This document shows positions 38,954-48,399 of a DNA stretch of 64,000 nt, piece after piece. Under the pieces are notes generated by a model. It was not told where the DNA came from, did no database searches, and saw only the letters and a list, made by a program, of their open reading frames with translations. The stretch comes from Exiguobacterium sp. KRL4 (lineage in GTDB: Bacteria; Bacillota; Bacilli; Exiguobacteriales; Exiguobacteriaceae). The position numbers and the translations under genes were made by a program. Position 1 is the first letter of the stretch. Each line of letters starts with the position of its first letter. The stretch is from positions 62,001 through 126,000 of the forward strand of contig NZ_MOLV01000004.1 in the NCBI RefSeq assembly GCF_001870785.1, in the 5' to 3' direction.

Positions 38954-38973
38954 AGTGAAAGGTGAGGCAGCAT

Positions 38974-39912
38974 ATGTTTGAGCATGAAACAGTATTAAAA
39001 TGGGAGTCCATTAAAGGGCTAAATATCAAACCTGACGGGATTTATGTCGATTGTACGTTAGGTGGAGCAGGGCACAGTGAAGAGATCGTCAAACAATTGA
39101 CGACAGGACATCTGTACGCGTTTGACCAAGATGATATCGCACTGGAACATGCAGCAGAACGTCTCGCGGCGTATGAAGGTCGCTTTACATTAATAAAAAG
39201 TAATTTTGTACATTTACAAGAAGAATTAGAGGCACGTGGTGTAACGAAAGTCGATGGGATCTTGTTTGATCTAGGTGTGTCTTCCCCACAGCTCGACGAA
39301 GGCGAACGAGGATTCAGCTATAACTTTGATGCGCGTCTCGACATGCGGATGGATCAAACGTCTTCACTTTCTGCGTATGAAGTCGTCAATGAGTGGCCGT
39401 ATAATGATCTTGTTCGGATTTTGTTTACATATGGAGAAGAAAAGTTCTCCAAACAGATTGCCCGCAAGATTGAAAAAGCACGTGAAGTAGGGCCAATCGA
39501 AACGACGTTTGAACTCGTCGAGTTGATCAAGGATGCGATTCCAGCCCCCGCTAGACGTAAAGGCGGACATCCTGCAAAACGAACGTTCCAAGCCATCCGG
39601 ATTGCCGTGAACGATGAATTGAATGTGTTTGACCGGGCAGTCTATCAAGCGATTGATTTATTAGCCGTTGGTGGTCGATTATGTGTCATCACGTTCCATT
39701 CACTTGAAGATCGTATGTGCAAGCAGGCCTTCAAGGAAAAATCATCTTTACCTGAACTTCCACAAGGATTACCGATGATTCCAAAAGAGTTTGAACCGGA
39801 ATTACGTCTGGTGACAAGAAAACCGATCACAGCGGGAGACGACGAACTCGATGATAATCGACGGTCGCGCTCAGCCAAGTTACGGATTGTTGAAAAAATG
39901 AAAGAAAGTTGA
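38974..39912 (+). CDS. rsmH: 16S rRNA (cytosine(1402)-N4)-methyltransferase
   Basis: The 312-residue SAM enzyme has [25 protein letters not shown] (SAM motif), [22 protein letters not shown], the [18 protein letters not shown] segment and [17 protein letters not shown]. It methylates N4 of C1402 in 16S rRNA. It opens the dcw cluster. ATG at 38974 follows AAAGGTGAGG. A GTG four codons earlier sits inside that site. Confidence 0.96.
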   Translation: MFEHETVLKWESIKGLNIKPDGIYVDCTLGGAGHSEEIVKQLTTGHLYAFDQDDIALEHAAERLAAYEGRFTLIKSNFVHLQEELEARGVTKVDGILFDLGVSSPQLDEGERGFSYNFDARLDMRMDQTSSLSAYEVVNEWPYNDLVRILFTYGEEKFSKQIARKIEKAREVGPIETTFELVELIKDAIPAPARRKGGHPAKRTFQAIRIAVNDELNVFDRAVYQAIDLLAVGGRLCVITFHSLEDRMCKQAFKEKSSLPELPQGLPMIPKEFEPELRLVTRKPITAGDDELDDNRRSRSAKLRIVEKMKES

Positions 39913-39925
39913 GAGGAGCATTCAA

Positions 39926-40312
39926 ATGGCAGAACCACTTCGAAAACCGATTCAATCGGTAGAACCCGTTCGACAGCAACCGATTCAACAACCACGTAAG
40001 ACGGAAGATATCGCACGTCGTGTCGCGGTCCGTCCGAAATACCGTTTGTATCCATTTGAAAAGTTTTTGTACAGTGCGATGATCGGTGGAGTCGTCCTAT
40101 TTGGTAGCATGACGATTGGTGCACATAACGATGCGTATAATGTAAGCCTCGATCTTGCGAAGGAAAATCAAGTGACGCAAGAAATGAAAAAAGAAAATGA
40201 ACGGCTTCAACTTGAAGTGACAAACTTAAGCTCTCCAGAACGAATTTACAAGATTGCGAAAGAACAAGGTCTTGATATGCGAAAAGGGAACATCAAGGTG
40301 ATTCCTAAATGA
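39926..40312 (+). CDS. ftsL: Cell division protein FtsL
   Basis: The 128-residue bitopic protein has a basic, proline-rich cytoplasmic N-terminus (about 1-48), one membrane helix (about 49-66) and an outer coiled coil of Glu/Lys/Leu repeats (70-105) ending in SSPERIYKIAKEQGLDMR, typical of Gram-positive FtsL. It works with DivIB and DivIC to activate PbpB-FtsW at the septum. Its stop overlaps the pbpB start by 4 bases. Confidence 0.92.
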   Translation: MAEPLRKPIQSVEPVRQQPIQQPRKTEDIARRVAVRPKYRLYPFEKFLYSAMIGGVVLFGSMTIGAHNDAYNVSLDLAKENQVTQEMKKENERLQLEVTNLSSPERIYKIAKEQGLDMRKGNIKVIPK

Positions 40313-42447
40313 ATCCACTATCTAAATCCCGACGGAGAGTACGCTTTATCTTATGGATATTTGCTGCTCTCTTTTTGGTGTTCATTAGCCGCTTTTTATA
40401 TCTATCGACGACGAAACAATTCCATGGTGAAGATATGATCGTCTACGCCGAAAAAAAACGGTGGGAAGCCCAGTCGACGTTATCAGCGGAGCGCGGAGAA
40501 ATCTTTGATCGGTTAGGTTCGCCGATTGCGATCAATATTCCTTCCTATCATCTGGTCGCCGTCTATCGTCTCGGTGGCGAAAAAGATCCGGACGAGACGG
40601 TCGTCGATTTTAAGAAAACAGCGACAGGTCTTGCACCGATTCTTGGCATGCCGGTCAAGGAACTGGAAACGTACTTAATCGAGAACAAGGAACGTTCTCA
40701 AATCGAGTTCGGAAAAAAAGGGAATGATCTGACACTCGATCAAAAAGAGAAAATCGATCAACTGAAGCTACCCGGCATTCGTTTGATCGAGGAACCAAAA
40801 CGGTATTATCCGAATGGTATTTTCCTGTCCGATACGTTAGGATTCGTCCAAAAGATAACAGAAGATAACGGACGGGTCGTCCTAAAAGGTCAGATGGGAA
40901 TTGAGAAGCAATATGACGAGGCTTTACGCGAGACGTTTGGATCCCGTGTGTTTGAAAAGGATCGCAGTGGCGGCGAGTTGGTTCAAGGAGCTTCAAAGAT
41001 TTCAAACGAACCGAAAGACGGATCAAACTTATACTTGACGATTGATCATCGCATCCAGCAAGCACTTGAGAAACAAATGCAAAAAATGTACAACGAGTAC
41101 AAACCGAAAAATGCGACCGGCATCGTCATGGATGCGAAGACCGGTGAGATTTTAGCAATGGCGGATCGTCCGTCCTTTAATCCTAATCTACGGGACATGA
41201 CGGACTTTACGAACTTTGCCGTGTCCTCACGCTTCGAACCGGGATCGACGATGAAAATCTTTACGTTAGCAGCAGCAATCGATGCCGGTGTGTTCCGTCC
41301 GAATGAACCTTATAAGTCGGGGAACTACAATTACAAGGGGACGGTCATCAAGGACTATAACGATGTCGGTTGGGGAACGATTCCGATGATTGAAGGAGTC
41401 TATCATTCTTCAAACGTCATGTTCTCCATCTTGACTGCAGAAAAGCTTGGGATTGAGCGGTATAAAGAGTATTTCAAGAAGTTTCATTTTGATCAAAAGA
41501 CGGGTATAGACATTTCGGGTGAAGTCAACAGTCAATCTGATTTATCCAAACCGTTAAATACGGTCATTACGTCGTGGGGGCAATCGACGGCAGTGACGCC
41601 GATGCAGATTCTCCAGGGCGCGACGGCGATTGCGGGAGATGGCGCGATGGTCAAACCACACATCATCCAAAAAGCGGATCATACCGATAAAGCACCGTAT
41701 AAAGCAAAAACGGAAGTGGTCGGAAAACCGATTTCTGCGGAAGCAGCAAAAGCGACACGTGAAGCATTAGATGGTGTCGTCAATAGTAAAATCGGGACAG
41801 GTCAGATGTATAAGTTAAAAGATTACCGTGTCATCGGAAAAACCGGGACGGCACAGATTTCAGAAAATGGGAAGTACATCCAAGGACAGTTCATTCATTC
41901 CTTCATCGGGATGGCACCAAAGGATGATCCGGAATTGATCATGTACATCGCTGTTGATCGACCATCTAAAAATGAATCTTCGGTGTCAGGTCCAAGTATC
42001 ATGAGCCCGGTTTTCAAAAGTGTCATGAACACAGCACTTCAATATCGGAGCATCAAACCGGCGACTCAAAAAGAGTCAGTCGATGTCAAAGCAAAAATCA
42101 TTCCGAGTTATATCGGAAAAAGTATGAATCAAGCAGAATCGTTAGCGCAAGAACAAGGGGCGGTCCCAGTCCTTCTCGGTGACGGTGCTCAAGTCGTGTC
42201 GCAAATTCCGACACGTGGCCAAGAGTTCGTCAGTGGGGAACGTGTGCTACTCAAAACAGCCAATACGTTTAAGATACCCGATTTGACAGGCTGGTCACAA
42301 CGTGATGTCAAAAAATTAGTCAGTTTGTATAATTTGAATTTAGATGTGATTGGTAAAGGTTTTGTAACCAAACAATCGGCACGAACTGGTACACTAGTGA
42401 AAGAAAATGGAAAGCTGACGGTGGAACTCGCTGAACCAAAAGAGTAA
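40309..42447 (+). CDS. pbpB: Penicillin-binding protein 2B, septal transpeptidase
   Basis: The 712-residue class B PBP has a membrane anchor (about 11-32), a dimerisation domain beginning ERGEIFDR, and a transpeptidase domain with S313xxK316 (PGSTMK), SSN at 367-369 and KTGT at 511-514. Two C-terminal PASTA domains follow (about 590-712). It cross-links septal peptidoglycan with FtsW. Only one class B PBP gene lies here. The spoVD paralogue that follows pbpB in B. subtilis is absent. Confidence 0.96.
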   Translation: MNPLSKSRRRVRFILWIFAALFLVFISRFLYLSTTKQFHGEDMIVYAEKKRWEAQSTLSAERGEIFDRLGSPIAINIPSYHLVAVYRLGGEKDPDETVVDFKKTATGLAPILGMPVKELETYLIENKERSQIEFGKKGNDLTLDQKEKIDQLKLPGIRLIEEPKRYYPNGIFLSDTLGFVQKITEDNGRVVLKGQMGIEKQYDEALRETFGSRVFEKDRSGGELVQGASKISNEPKDGSNLYLTIDHRIQQALEKQMQKMYNEYKPKNATGIVMDAKTGEILAMADRPSFNPNLRDMTDFTNFAVSSRFEPGSTMKIFTLAAAIDAGVFRPNEPYKSGNYNYKGTVIKDYNDVGWGTIPMIEGVYHSSNVMFSILTAEKLGIERYKEYFKKFHFDQKTGIDISGEVNSQSDLSKPLNTVITSWGQSTAVTPMQILQGATAIAGDGAMVKPHIIQKADHTDKAPYKAKTEVVGKPISAEAAKATREALDGVVNSKIGTGQMYKLKDYRVIGKTGTAQISENGKYIQGQFIHSFIGMAPKDDPELIMYIAVDRPSKNESSVSGPSIMSPVFKSVMNTALQYRSIKPATQKESVDVKAKIIPSYIGKSMNQAESLAQEQGAVPVLLGDGAQVVSQIPTRGQEFVSGERVLLKTANTFKIPDLTGWSQRDVKKLVSLYNLNLDVIGKGFVTKQSARTGTLVKENGKLTVELAEPKE

Positions 42448-42476
42448 GAAACGGCGGTCTCCTGATTTCTGCAGTG

Positions 42477-42525
42477 AAACGAGGACGGACCGGAGTCATT
42501 CGTTGACTTCTGTTCGTCCTCGTTT
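42477..42525 (+). other. Long hairpin between pbpB and murF
   Basis: AAACGAGGACG (42477-42487) pairs perfectly with CGTCCTCGTTT (42515-42525), and inside it AGTCA pairs with TGACT. No proper T-run follows (TTTGCTGT), so it is a weak terminator, mRNA processing site or stabiliser. It sits 26 bases before the murF start. Confidence 0.55.
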
Positions 42526-42551
42526 GCTGTAAACGAGTGGAGGAAACATTC

Positions 42552-43871
42552 ATGGTGACAATTGCACAACTTGCAAAGTGGTTAGGACTTAACGAAACAG
42601 ATACACGACCGTTACGAAACTTCGCGACGGACTCAAGAAGTACGCTGACAGATGGACTGTACATTCCGATTCAAGGGGCACGCGTCGACGGACATAGGTT
42701 CATCGAGGGAGCGGTCCAACAGGGAGCAATCGCAACGTTGTGGAAAAAAGGGATACCTGTTCCTCAGACGGACATCGTTGTCCTTGAAGTCGACGAACCG
42801 TTAGCAGCTTTACAGTTGATTGCGAAGCAATATTTAAAACAGGTTGCGCCGAAAGTCATCGCGATTACCGGATCAAACGGAAAAACGTCAACAAAAGATA
42901 TGATTGAAAGTGTGTTGAAACGAGCGTACCGGACACACAAGACAGCAGGGAACTTTAACTCGGACATCGGAATGCCACTTACGATTTTGATGATGCCGCG
43001 CGATACAGAAGTCGCCGTCTTGGAGATGGGAATGAATGGATTCGGTGATATCGAACTGTTGTCAAATCTTGCTGAACCGGACATCGCGCTCGTGACCAAT
43101 ATCGGAGAGTCGCATGCAGAACAGGTCGGGGGAAGAACGGGAATCGCACAAGCGAAGTTAGAGATCCAATCGGGTTTAAAACCAGGAGGACATTTGTTCA
43201 TCGATGGCGATGAACCCTTGTTGGCAGAAGCGACAGCAGAACGGATTGGGTATCACCAGACGAATACATTTGTCATTGAACAGGCAGAAGCGACGTTCAT
43301 TGGAACGGCGTTTAAATTCGATGGCACGACGTTCGGCATACCGGTACTCGGAAAACACCAAGTACGCAATGCCGCCTACGCGATAGCGACAGCAAAAGCA
43401 CTTGGGTTATCAGACGAAGTGATTCAAGCAGGGCTGAATGAGGTCGAGCTGACACCGATGCGGATGGAGCGGTTGATGTATGGACAAACGGCGATCATAA
43501 ACGATGCCTACAACGCTAGTCCGACGTCAATGAACGCAGCAATCGAGACGATTGCTACGTTGGATGGCTTTACGAATAAAGTCGTCGTCCTCGGAGATAT
43601 GTATGAACTCGGACAGCAGGAGCGTGTGTTACACGCATCTGTCGGGAAGAAGATTGCACTTCCTGTGTCACATGCTATTCTTGTAGGGGGGAAAGGACGT
43701 TATATCGCGGAAGGTATCGTTGATCCAACCGTTCAAGTCCAATATGCGGACACGGTCGAAGAAGCGGCACGTTTACTCCATCCACTGCTCGGGGATCAGA
43801 CCGTCGTTTTGTTAAAAGCTTCACGCGGGCTTGCCCTTGAACAAATCTTCACATATCTAAATGAAACTTAA
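42552..43871 (+). CDS. murF: UDP-MurNAc-tripeptide:D-Ala-D-Ala ligase MurF
   Basis: The 439-residue Mur ligase has the N-terminal substrate domain (FATDSRSTLTDGLYIPIQG), the ATP loop ITGSNGKTSTKDM, the NFNSDIGMPLT segment and the MurF-specific INDAYNASPTSMNAAI plus LGDMYELG, which separate it from MurE. It adds D-Ala-D-Ala to complete the peptide stem. ATG at 42552 has GTGGAGGAA upstream. It occupies the slot held by murE in B. subtilis, where murF maps elsewhere with ddl. Confidence 0.94.
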   Translation: MVTIAQLAKWLGLNETDTRPLRNFATDSRSTLTDGLYIPIQGARVDGHRFIEGAVQQGAIATLWKKGIPVPQTDIVVLEVDEPLAALQLIAKQYLKQVAPKVIAITGSNGKTSTKDMIESVLKRAYRTHKTAGNFNSDIGMPLTILMMPRDTEVAVLEMGMNGFGDIELLSNLAEPDIALVTNIGESHAEQVGGRTGIAQAKLEIQSGLKPGGHLFIDGDEPLLAEATAERIGYHQTNTFVIEQAEATFIGTAFKFDGTTFGIPVLGKHQVRNAAYAIATAKALGLSDEVIQAGLNEVELTPMRMERLMYGQTAIINDAYNASPTSMNAAIETIATLDGFTNKVVVLGDMYELGQQERVLHASVGKKIALPVSHAILVGGKGRYIAEGIVDPTVQVQYADTVEEAARLLHPLLGDQTVVLLKASRGLALEQIFTYLNET

Positions 43872-43893
43872 TCCTTAAAAGTAGGTGTTTGTA

Positions 43894-44856
43894 ATGATCA
43901 CATTATTCATCAGTTTAATCATTGCGTTTTTGGTCGTCGTACTTGTGATGCCAAAAGCGATTCCTTTTTTGCATAGTCTGAAGTTCGGCCAAGAGATTCG
44001 CGAAGAAGGTCCGGATTGGCACCAAGTGAAGTCCGGTACACCGACGATGGGCGGAATCGTGATTTTACTTGCGATGATCGGAAGCCTGATCGTCTTACTC
44101 TTGATGAACGACTTGGACAGAAGTCATCTTTCCTTACTCTTTTTGACGCTTGCCTATGGAGCGATTGGATTTATCGATGATTATATCAAGGTTGTTAAAA
44201 AACGTAATTTAGGTTTGAATTCGAAACAAAAATTAGTCGGGCAAATCGTTGTTGGATTGTTGTTTGTCTGGTTGAGTGGCGGATTTACGAGTAACGCGAC
44301 GTACTTATCGATCCCGTTTACTTCTTGGACACTTGATTTCGGACTGCTGTATCCGTTTGTTGCCTTATTCTGGCTTGTTGGGTTCTCGAATGCGGTGAAT
44401 CTAACAGATGGACTGGACGGACTCGTCTCCTTTACGGCCATCCCAACGTTCTTATTCTTTGGTCTATATGGTTGGTTCATTGCAGATGAGCCAGGTGTCG
44501 CCCTGTTCGCCTTTTCAGCGGTCGGTGCGTTGATTGGTTTCTTAGTTTTTAATGTTTATCCTGCTAAAATCTTCATGGGGGATACCGGATCACTTGCATT
44601 AGGGGCGGCACTGGCCGGTCTATCGATCTTACTGAAACTAGAACTTTTGTTAGTATTGATTGGAATCGTCTTCGTCGTCGAAACATTGTCTGTCATTTTA
44701 CAAGTCATCTCCTTTAAGACGACAGGGAAACGGATTTTTAAGATGAGTCCAATCCATCACCATTTTGAAATGGTTGGTTGGAGTGAATGGCGGATTGTTG
44801 GAACGTTTGCTTCCATCAGTTTTATCATGGCGTTCATCGCCTATCTGTTCGTATAA
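43894..44856 (+). CDS. mraY: Phospho-MurNAc-pentapeptide translocase MraY
   Basis: The 320-residue protein has about ten membrane helices and the family loops [42 protein letters not shown] and [15 protein letters not shown]. It makes lipid I from the UDP-linked pentapeptide and undecaprenyl phosphate. ATG at 43894 was preferred because GTAGGTG precedes it. A GTG three codons earlier overlaps that site. Confidence 0.97.
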   Translation: MITLFISLIIAFLVVVLVMPKAIPFLHSLKFGQEIREEGPDWHQVKSGTPTMGGIVILLAMIGSLIVLLLMNDLDRSHLSLLFLTLAYGAIGFIDDYIKVVKKRNLGLNSKQKLVGQIVVGLLFVWLSGGFTSNATYLSIPFTSWTLDFGLLYPFVALFWLVGFSNAVNLTDGLDGLVSFTAIPTFLFFGLYGWFIADEPGVALFAFSAVGALIGFLVFNVYPAKIFMGDTGSLALGAALAGLSILLKLELLLVLIGIVFVVETLSVILQVISFKTTGKRIFKMSPIHHHFEMVGWSEWRIVGTFASISFIMAFIAYLFV

Positions 44857-44892
44857 CTGAAATTCGTAGTCAAGAAAGTGAGCGATTTAAAG

Positions 44893-46239
44893 ATGAAGAT
44901 TTCTGAACTGGACAAAAAAAAGGTATTGGTCCTTGGTACGGCGAAAAGCGGTATCGCAGCAGCGACGTACTTAGTCAAGACAGGAGCCATCGTGACGGTG
45001 AATGATGGTGGAACGCCTTCGGAAAACGATGTGAAGACGCTCGAAACATTAAACGTCGAGACAGTTTTTGGGAGTCATCCATTGTCTTTACTAGAAGGAA
45101 TTGAACTGATCGTGAAAAACCCGGGGATCCCTTATCAGATTCCGTTGCTCGAAGCAGCAATGGAACGAGGGATTCCGGTTTGGACCGAAGTCGAATTGGC
45201 CTATCGTTCGACCGAAGCCGATTGGATCGCGATTACCGGATCAAACGGAAAAACGACGACGACGACACTTGTCCATGAACTTTTAAAACGTGGATCCAAA
45301 CGTGTTCACTTAGCAGGAAACATCGGGTTTCCGGCAGTCGAAATCGCGCAACAGGCAACAGCAGGCGACCTGATCGTCATTGAGTTATCTAGTTTCCAAT
45401 TGATGGGAATTGAGACGTTTAAACCAGTCAGCGCAGCATTTTTGAATCTTTCACCAGCTCATCTGGACTATCATGGAGACGTTGCTTCCTATGGAGAAGC
45501 CAAAGCCCGGATTTTTTCGAAGATGGACGCATCGGGACGTCTTGTCGTCAACGCCGACGATAAGGAAGTCATGCGTTTAAGTGAAACAGCAAAGGCGGAA
45601 CGATTGACCTTTTCGCGTCAACAGAACGCTTATGCGCGCGCTGAGGATGGGATGATTCTCATTGATCAGACAGCAATCCTTCCGGTCAGTGAACTGGCAC
45701 TTGGAGGCGGACACAATCTAGAAAATGTCTTAGCAGCCTTAACCTTGATTGAACCATTTAGTATTTCTTTAGAAGCCGTTCAAGAGGTATTGCGGACATT
45801 TGGCGGGGTGGCTCACCGGACAGAATACATCGGCGAGTTTGTCGGTCGAAAAGTCTATAATGATTCGAAAGCGACAAATAATGTGGCGACGGAAGCAGCA
45901 TTGTCTGGTTTTCAGTCACCCATCATTTGGTTGTGTGGAGGCTTGGAACGTGGTGCTGATTTGACCCCATTAGTCAGTGCGATGACGCATGTGAAACACG
46001 TCATCGGATTAGGGGAGACGGGCCAACGGTTTGCTGACTTGGCACATGATCAAAATGTTGCTGCGACGGTCACACGGGAGATGGAAGAAGCCGTTTCGGT
46101 TGCGTTTGACGTATCGGAACCAGGTGACATCATCTTATTGTCTCCAGCGTCAGCCAGTTGGGATCAATATAAAACGTATGAAGAACGTGGCGAACATTTT
46201 ATCCGCTCCGTCCAAAAAACAGGAGGTGCGGCAAAATGA
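44893..46239 (+). CDS. murD: UDP-MurNAc-L-Ala:D-Glu ligase MurD
   Basis: The 448-residue Mur ligase has the N-terminal VLVLGTAKSGIAAATYL fold, the ATP loop ITGSNGKTTTTTL, LAGNIGFPAVE, and the C-terminal VAHRTEYIGEF, KVYNDSKATNNVATEAAL and LLSPASASWDQYKTYEERGEHF signatures. It adds D-Glu in the second step of stem-peptide assembly. Start: ATG at 44893 fits the AAGAAAGTGAG site with normal spacing. GTG at 44878 is the alternative. Its stop overlaps the murG start by 4 bases. Confidence 0.96.
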   Translation: MKISELDKKKVLVLGTAKSGIAAATYLVKTGAIVTVNDGGTPSENDVKTLETLNVETVFGSHPLSLLEGIELIVKNPGIPYQIPLLEAAMERGIPVWTEVELAYRSTEADWIAITGSNGKTTTTTLVHELLKRGSKRVHLAGNIGFPAVEIAQQATAGDLIVIELSSFQLMGIETFKPVSAAFLNLSPAHLDYHGDVASYGEAKARIFSKMDASGRLVVNADDKEVMRLSETAKAERLTFSRQQNAYARAEDGMILIDQTAILPVSELALGGGHNLENVLAALTLIEPFSISLEAVQEVLRTFGGVAHRTEYIGEFVGRKVYNDSKATNNVATEAALSGFQSPIIWLCGGLERGADLTPLVSAMTHVKHVIGLGETGQRFADLAHDQNVAATVTREMEEAVSVAFDVSEPGDIILLSPASASWDQYKTYEERGEHFIRSVQKTGGAAK

Positions 46240-47330
46240 GGATTGTAGTTTCAGGTGGGGGTACGGGTGGACATATCTATCCAGCTTTAGCCATGATTCG
46301 GGAAATCGAACGCCGGATGTCATGTGAAGTGTTGTATATCGGAACGGAAAATGGACTCGAAGCGGATATCGTCCGGCGAGCCGGGATTCCATTTGAGGCG
46401 ATTGAAATTTCAGGATTACGCCGATCGTTGTCTTTTGAGAACGTCAAAACGGGGGTTCGTTTTGTGAAAAGTGTCGCCCGTGTGCGAAAGCTTCTCCGTC
46501 AATTCAAACCGGACATCGTGGTCGGGACAGGTGGTTTCGTCTGTGGACCCGTGCTCTATACGGCGGCAAAAATGGGGTATAAGACGCTTGTCCATGAACA
46601 AAACAGTCTACCCGGAATCACGAATAAGTTTTTAGCACGTTATGTCGATCGTGTTGCCTTGTCCTTCAAAGGTTCGGGTCATTACTTCGGCAAAAATGAA
46701 GCAAAAACGATTTTGATCGGAAATCCACGGGCTTCGGAAGTGGCCTTACTTGAAATTGATCCCGTTGAGGAACGAAAAAAGTATGGTTTTGAAGAAGGAC
46801 GTCCATTGATCGTCGTGTACGGCGGAAGCCGGGGGGCACCAGCCATCAATCAGGCTGTCGTCGAAATGATTCCGAAACTGACCGAAACGGACTGGTCGCT
46901 GTTATTCGTGACGGGTCAGGTCCACTACGAGCAGATTAAGAATCAACTCGGTGAATTACCTGAGCGAATCCAGTTACGACCGTTCATCTATGATTTACCA
47001 TTGATCTTAAAAGCAAGTCAACTCGTCGTGTCACGATCCGGTGCCAGTACATTAGCGGAGCTGACGACACTGGGATTACCAAGTGTCTTGATTCCGAGTC
47101 CGTATGTGACGGAGAATCATCAAGAAGTGAACGCATCATCTCTTGTTGAGACAGGTGCGAGTCTGTTGATTCGAGAAAACGAACTGACCGGAGACCGGTT
47201 GTTTGCCGCCTGCGCGAAGGCGATTGCCGAGCAAGCAGCGATGTCACAAGCATCCTTTGCGCTTGGTATGCCAGATGCAGCAAGTGATTTAGTGGATGAA
47301 TTGTTACGGTTAATTGAGCAAAAAAATTAA
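46236..47330 (+). CDS. murG: Lipid II synthase MurG (GlcNAc transferase)
   Basis: The 364-residue GT28 glycosyltransferase has the N-terminal VSGGGTGGHIYPALAM loop, VGTGGFVCGPVLYTA, LVHEQNSLPGITNKFLA, VYGGSRGAPAINQAV and SRSGASTLAELTTLGLPSVLIPSP for UDP-GlcNAc binding. It converts lipid I to lipid II on the inner membrane face. It follows murD directly. The spoVE gene found between them in B. subtilis is missing. Confidence 0.97.
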   Translation: MRIVVSGGGTGGHIYPALAMIREIERRMSCEVLYIGTENGLEADIVRRAGIPFEAIEISGLRRSLSFENVKTGVRFVKSVARVRKLLRQFKPDIVVGTGGFVCGPVLYTAAKMGYKTLVHEQNSLPGITNKFLARYVDRVALSFKGSGHYFGKNEAKTILIGNPRASEVALLEIDPVEERKKYGFEEGRPLIVVYGGSRGAPAINQAVVEMIPKLTETDWSLLFVTGQVHYEQIKNQLGELPERIQLRPFIYDLPLILKASQLVVSRSGASTLAELTTLGLPSVLIPSPYVTENHQEVNASSLVETGASLLIRENELTGDRLFAACAKAIAEQAAMSQASFALGMPDAASDLVDELLRLIEQKN

Positions 47331-47390
47331 ACCCTTGCAGGAATAGACCGATAAGGTAATGAATTTAAAGATAACGGAGGAGAGGCTTAC

Positions 47391-48170
47391 GTGAAGGAAC
47401 GACAACGAGCAAGACAGCCGAAGATGGATACGACTGTCCGCAGCCTAGAAGATAAAATTCCATATGTCCGTGAGCAACGTCGGAAGAAGGCGAACCGACG
47501 TTTAATCTATGTCCTCATCCTGATCGGTCTATTGATTGGTGTGGTCTTTTACCTTCAATCTAGTTTTTCGCGTGTCGCGGCGTTTGACGTCACAGGCACC
47601 ATTAACGTCAAGAAGGAAGACATCATCCAAGCATCGCGTATTAAGGTGAAGGAGACACATGCTTTCAATGTGTCGGAAGAAGCCGTGTTGGAGCGGATCG
47701 AAAACGTGCCGGGAATCCGAGAAGCGACAATGACGAAAACATTTCTGCATCATTATGAAGTAGACGTCGTGGAAGAAAAAGAGATTGCGTACGCCAAGGA
47801 TAAACCTGGTGCACGAATTGTCTTAGCGGATGGCACGATTCTTCCTGGAAAGTCAAAGGAAGAGTTATTTGATGCACCGATTCTAACAGGATTTACGGAT
47901 CAGTCCTTGCAACGTCTGACGAAGGAGCTTGTTAAGATCGAGCCGAAAGTCCGCAGTCGGATTTCGGAAATCGTCGCAAACAATCAGACGGATAAAGGTG
48001 GACTGAAGTTATTCATGACAGACGGGAACACCGTCTTATTGAGTACTTCGGCTTTTTCTAACTCGTTGAATGAATATGTCAAAGTGATCTCCGCTCTACC
48101 GAAAGGAAAAACGGGAACGATCACAATTGATGGAGGAATCTATTTCAAACCATATAAAGGAAAAAAATAG
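47391..48170 (+). CDS. divIB: Cell division protein DivIB (FtsQ family)
   Basis: The 259-residue bitopic protein has a basic cytoplasmic N-terminus (1-36), one membrane helix (37-57), a POTRA domain beginning [21 protein letters not shown], and a beta domain to the C-terminus. It stabilises FtsL and couples division proteins outside the cell. GTG is preceded by GGAGGAGAGG. murB, which separates murG and divIB in B. subtilis, is absent. Confidence 0.92.
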   Translation: MKERQRARQPKMDTTVRSLEDKIPYVREQRRKKANRRLIYVLILIGLLIGVVFYLQSSFSRVAAFDVTGTINVKKEDIIQASRIKVKETHAFNVSEEAVLERIENVPGIREATMTKTFLHHYEVDVVEEKEIAYAKDKPGARIVLADGTILPGKSKEELFDAPILTGFTDQSLQRLTKELVKIEPKVRSRISEIVANNQTDKGGLKLFMTDGNTVLLSTSAFSNSLNEYVKVISALPKGKTGTITIDGGIYFKPYKGKK

Positions 48171-48196
48171 AAAAACACATCTTTGAATACATCGGT

Positions 48197-48226
48197 TTGA
48201 CAAACGTTTGTTTTCATTAATAAGAA
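48197..48226 (+). promoter_or_regulatory. Possible ftsA promoter with embedded palindrome
   Basis: TTGACA (48197-48202) is a perfect -35, and TAAGAA at 18 bases or TAATAA at 15 bases are weak -10 candidates. A perfect 12-base palindrome, ACAAACGTTTGT (48200-48211), overlaps the end of the -35 and the spacer, so a regulator bound there would block polymerase. The remaining 170 bases up to ftsA include a CCTGT/ACAGG inverted repeat at 48341-48358. Confidence 0.5.
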
Positions 48227-48399
48227 AGTGGAGCTATCGTCATCAAATCGTAATCTATTAGATGGGTAAGTTAGGCAATAACTCCTTTTCGTGAGGTTTT
48301 TTATAGTGTAGACTTAAACGAGAAGAAGATTGTCTTGATTCCTGTAAATATAAACAGGGACAGTAGGATTAGTATTATGAAAGTGGAGGTGTCACTCCC

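Noticed and set aside
39645-40223. A 192-codon minus-strand frame across rsmH and ftsL.
   Set aside because: Antisense shadow of two well-identified genes, with no supporting ribosome site or motif.
48200-48211. LexA (SOS) box before ftsA.
   Set aside because: The palindrome ACAAACGTTTGT lacks the CGAAC-N4-GTTCG form used by LexA in Bacillales.
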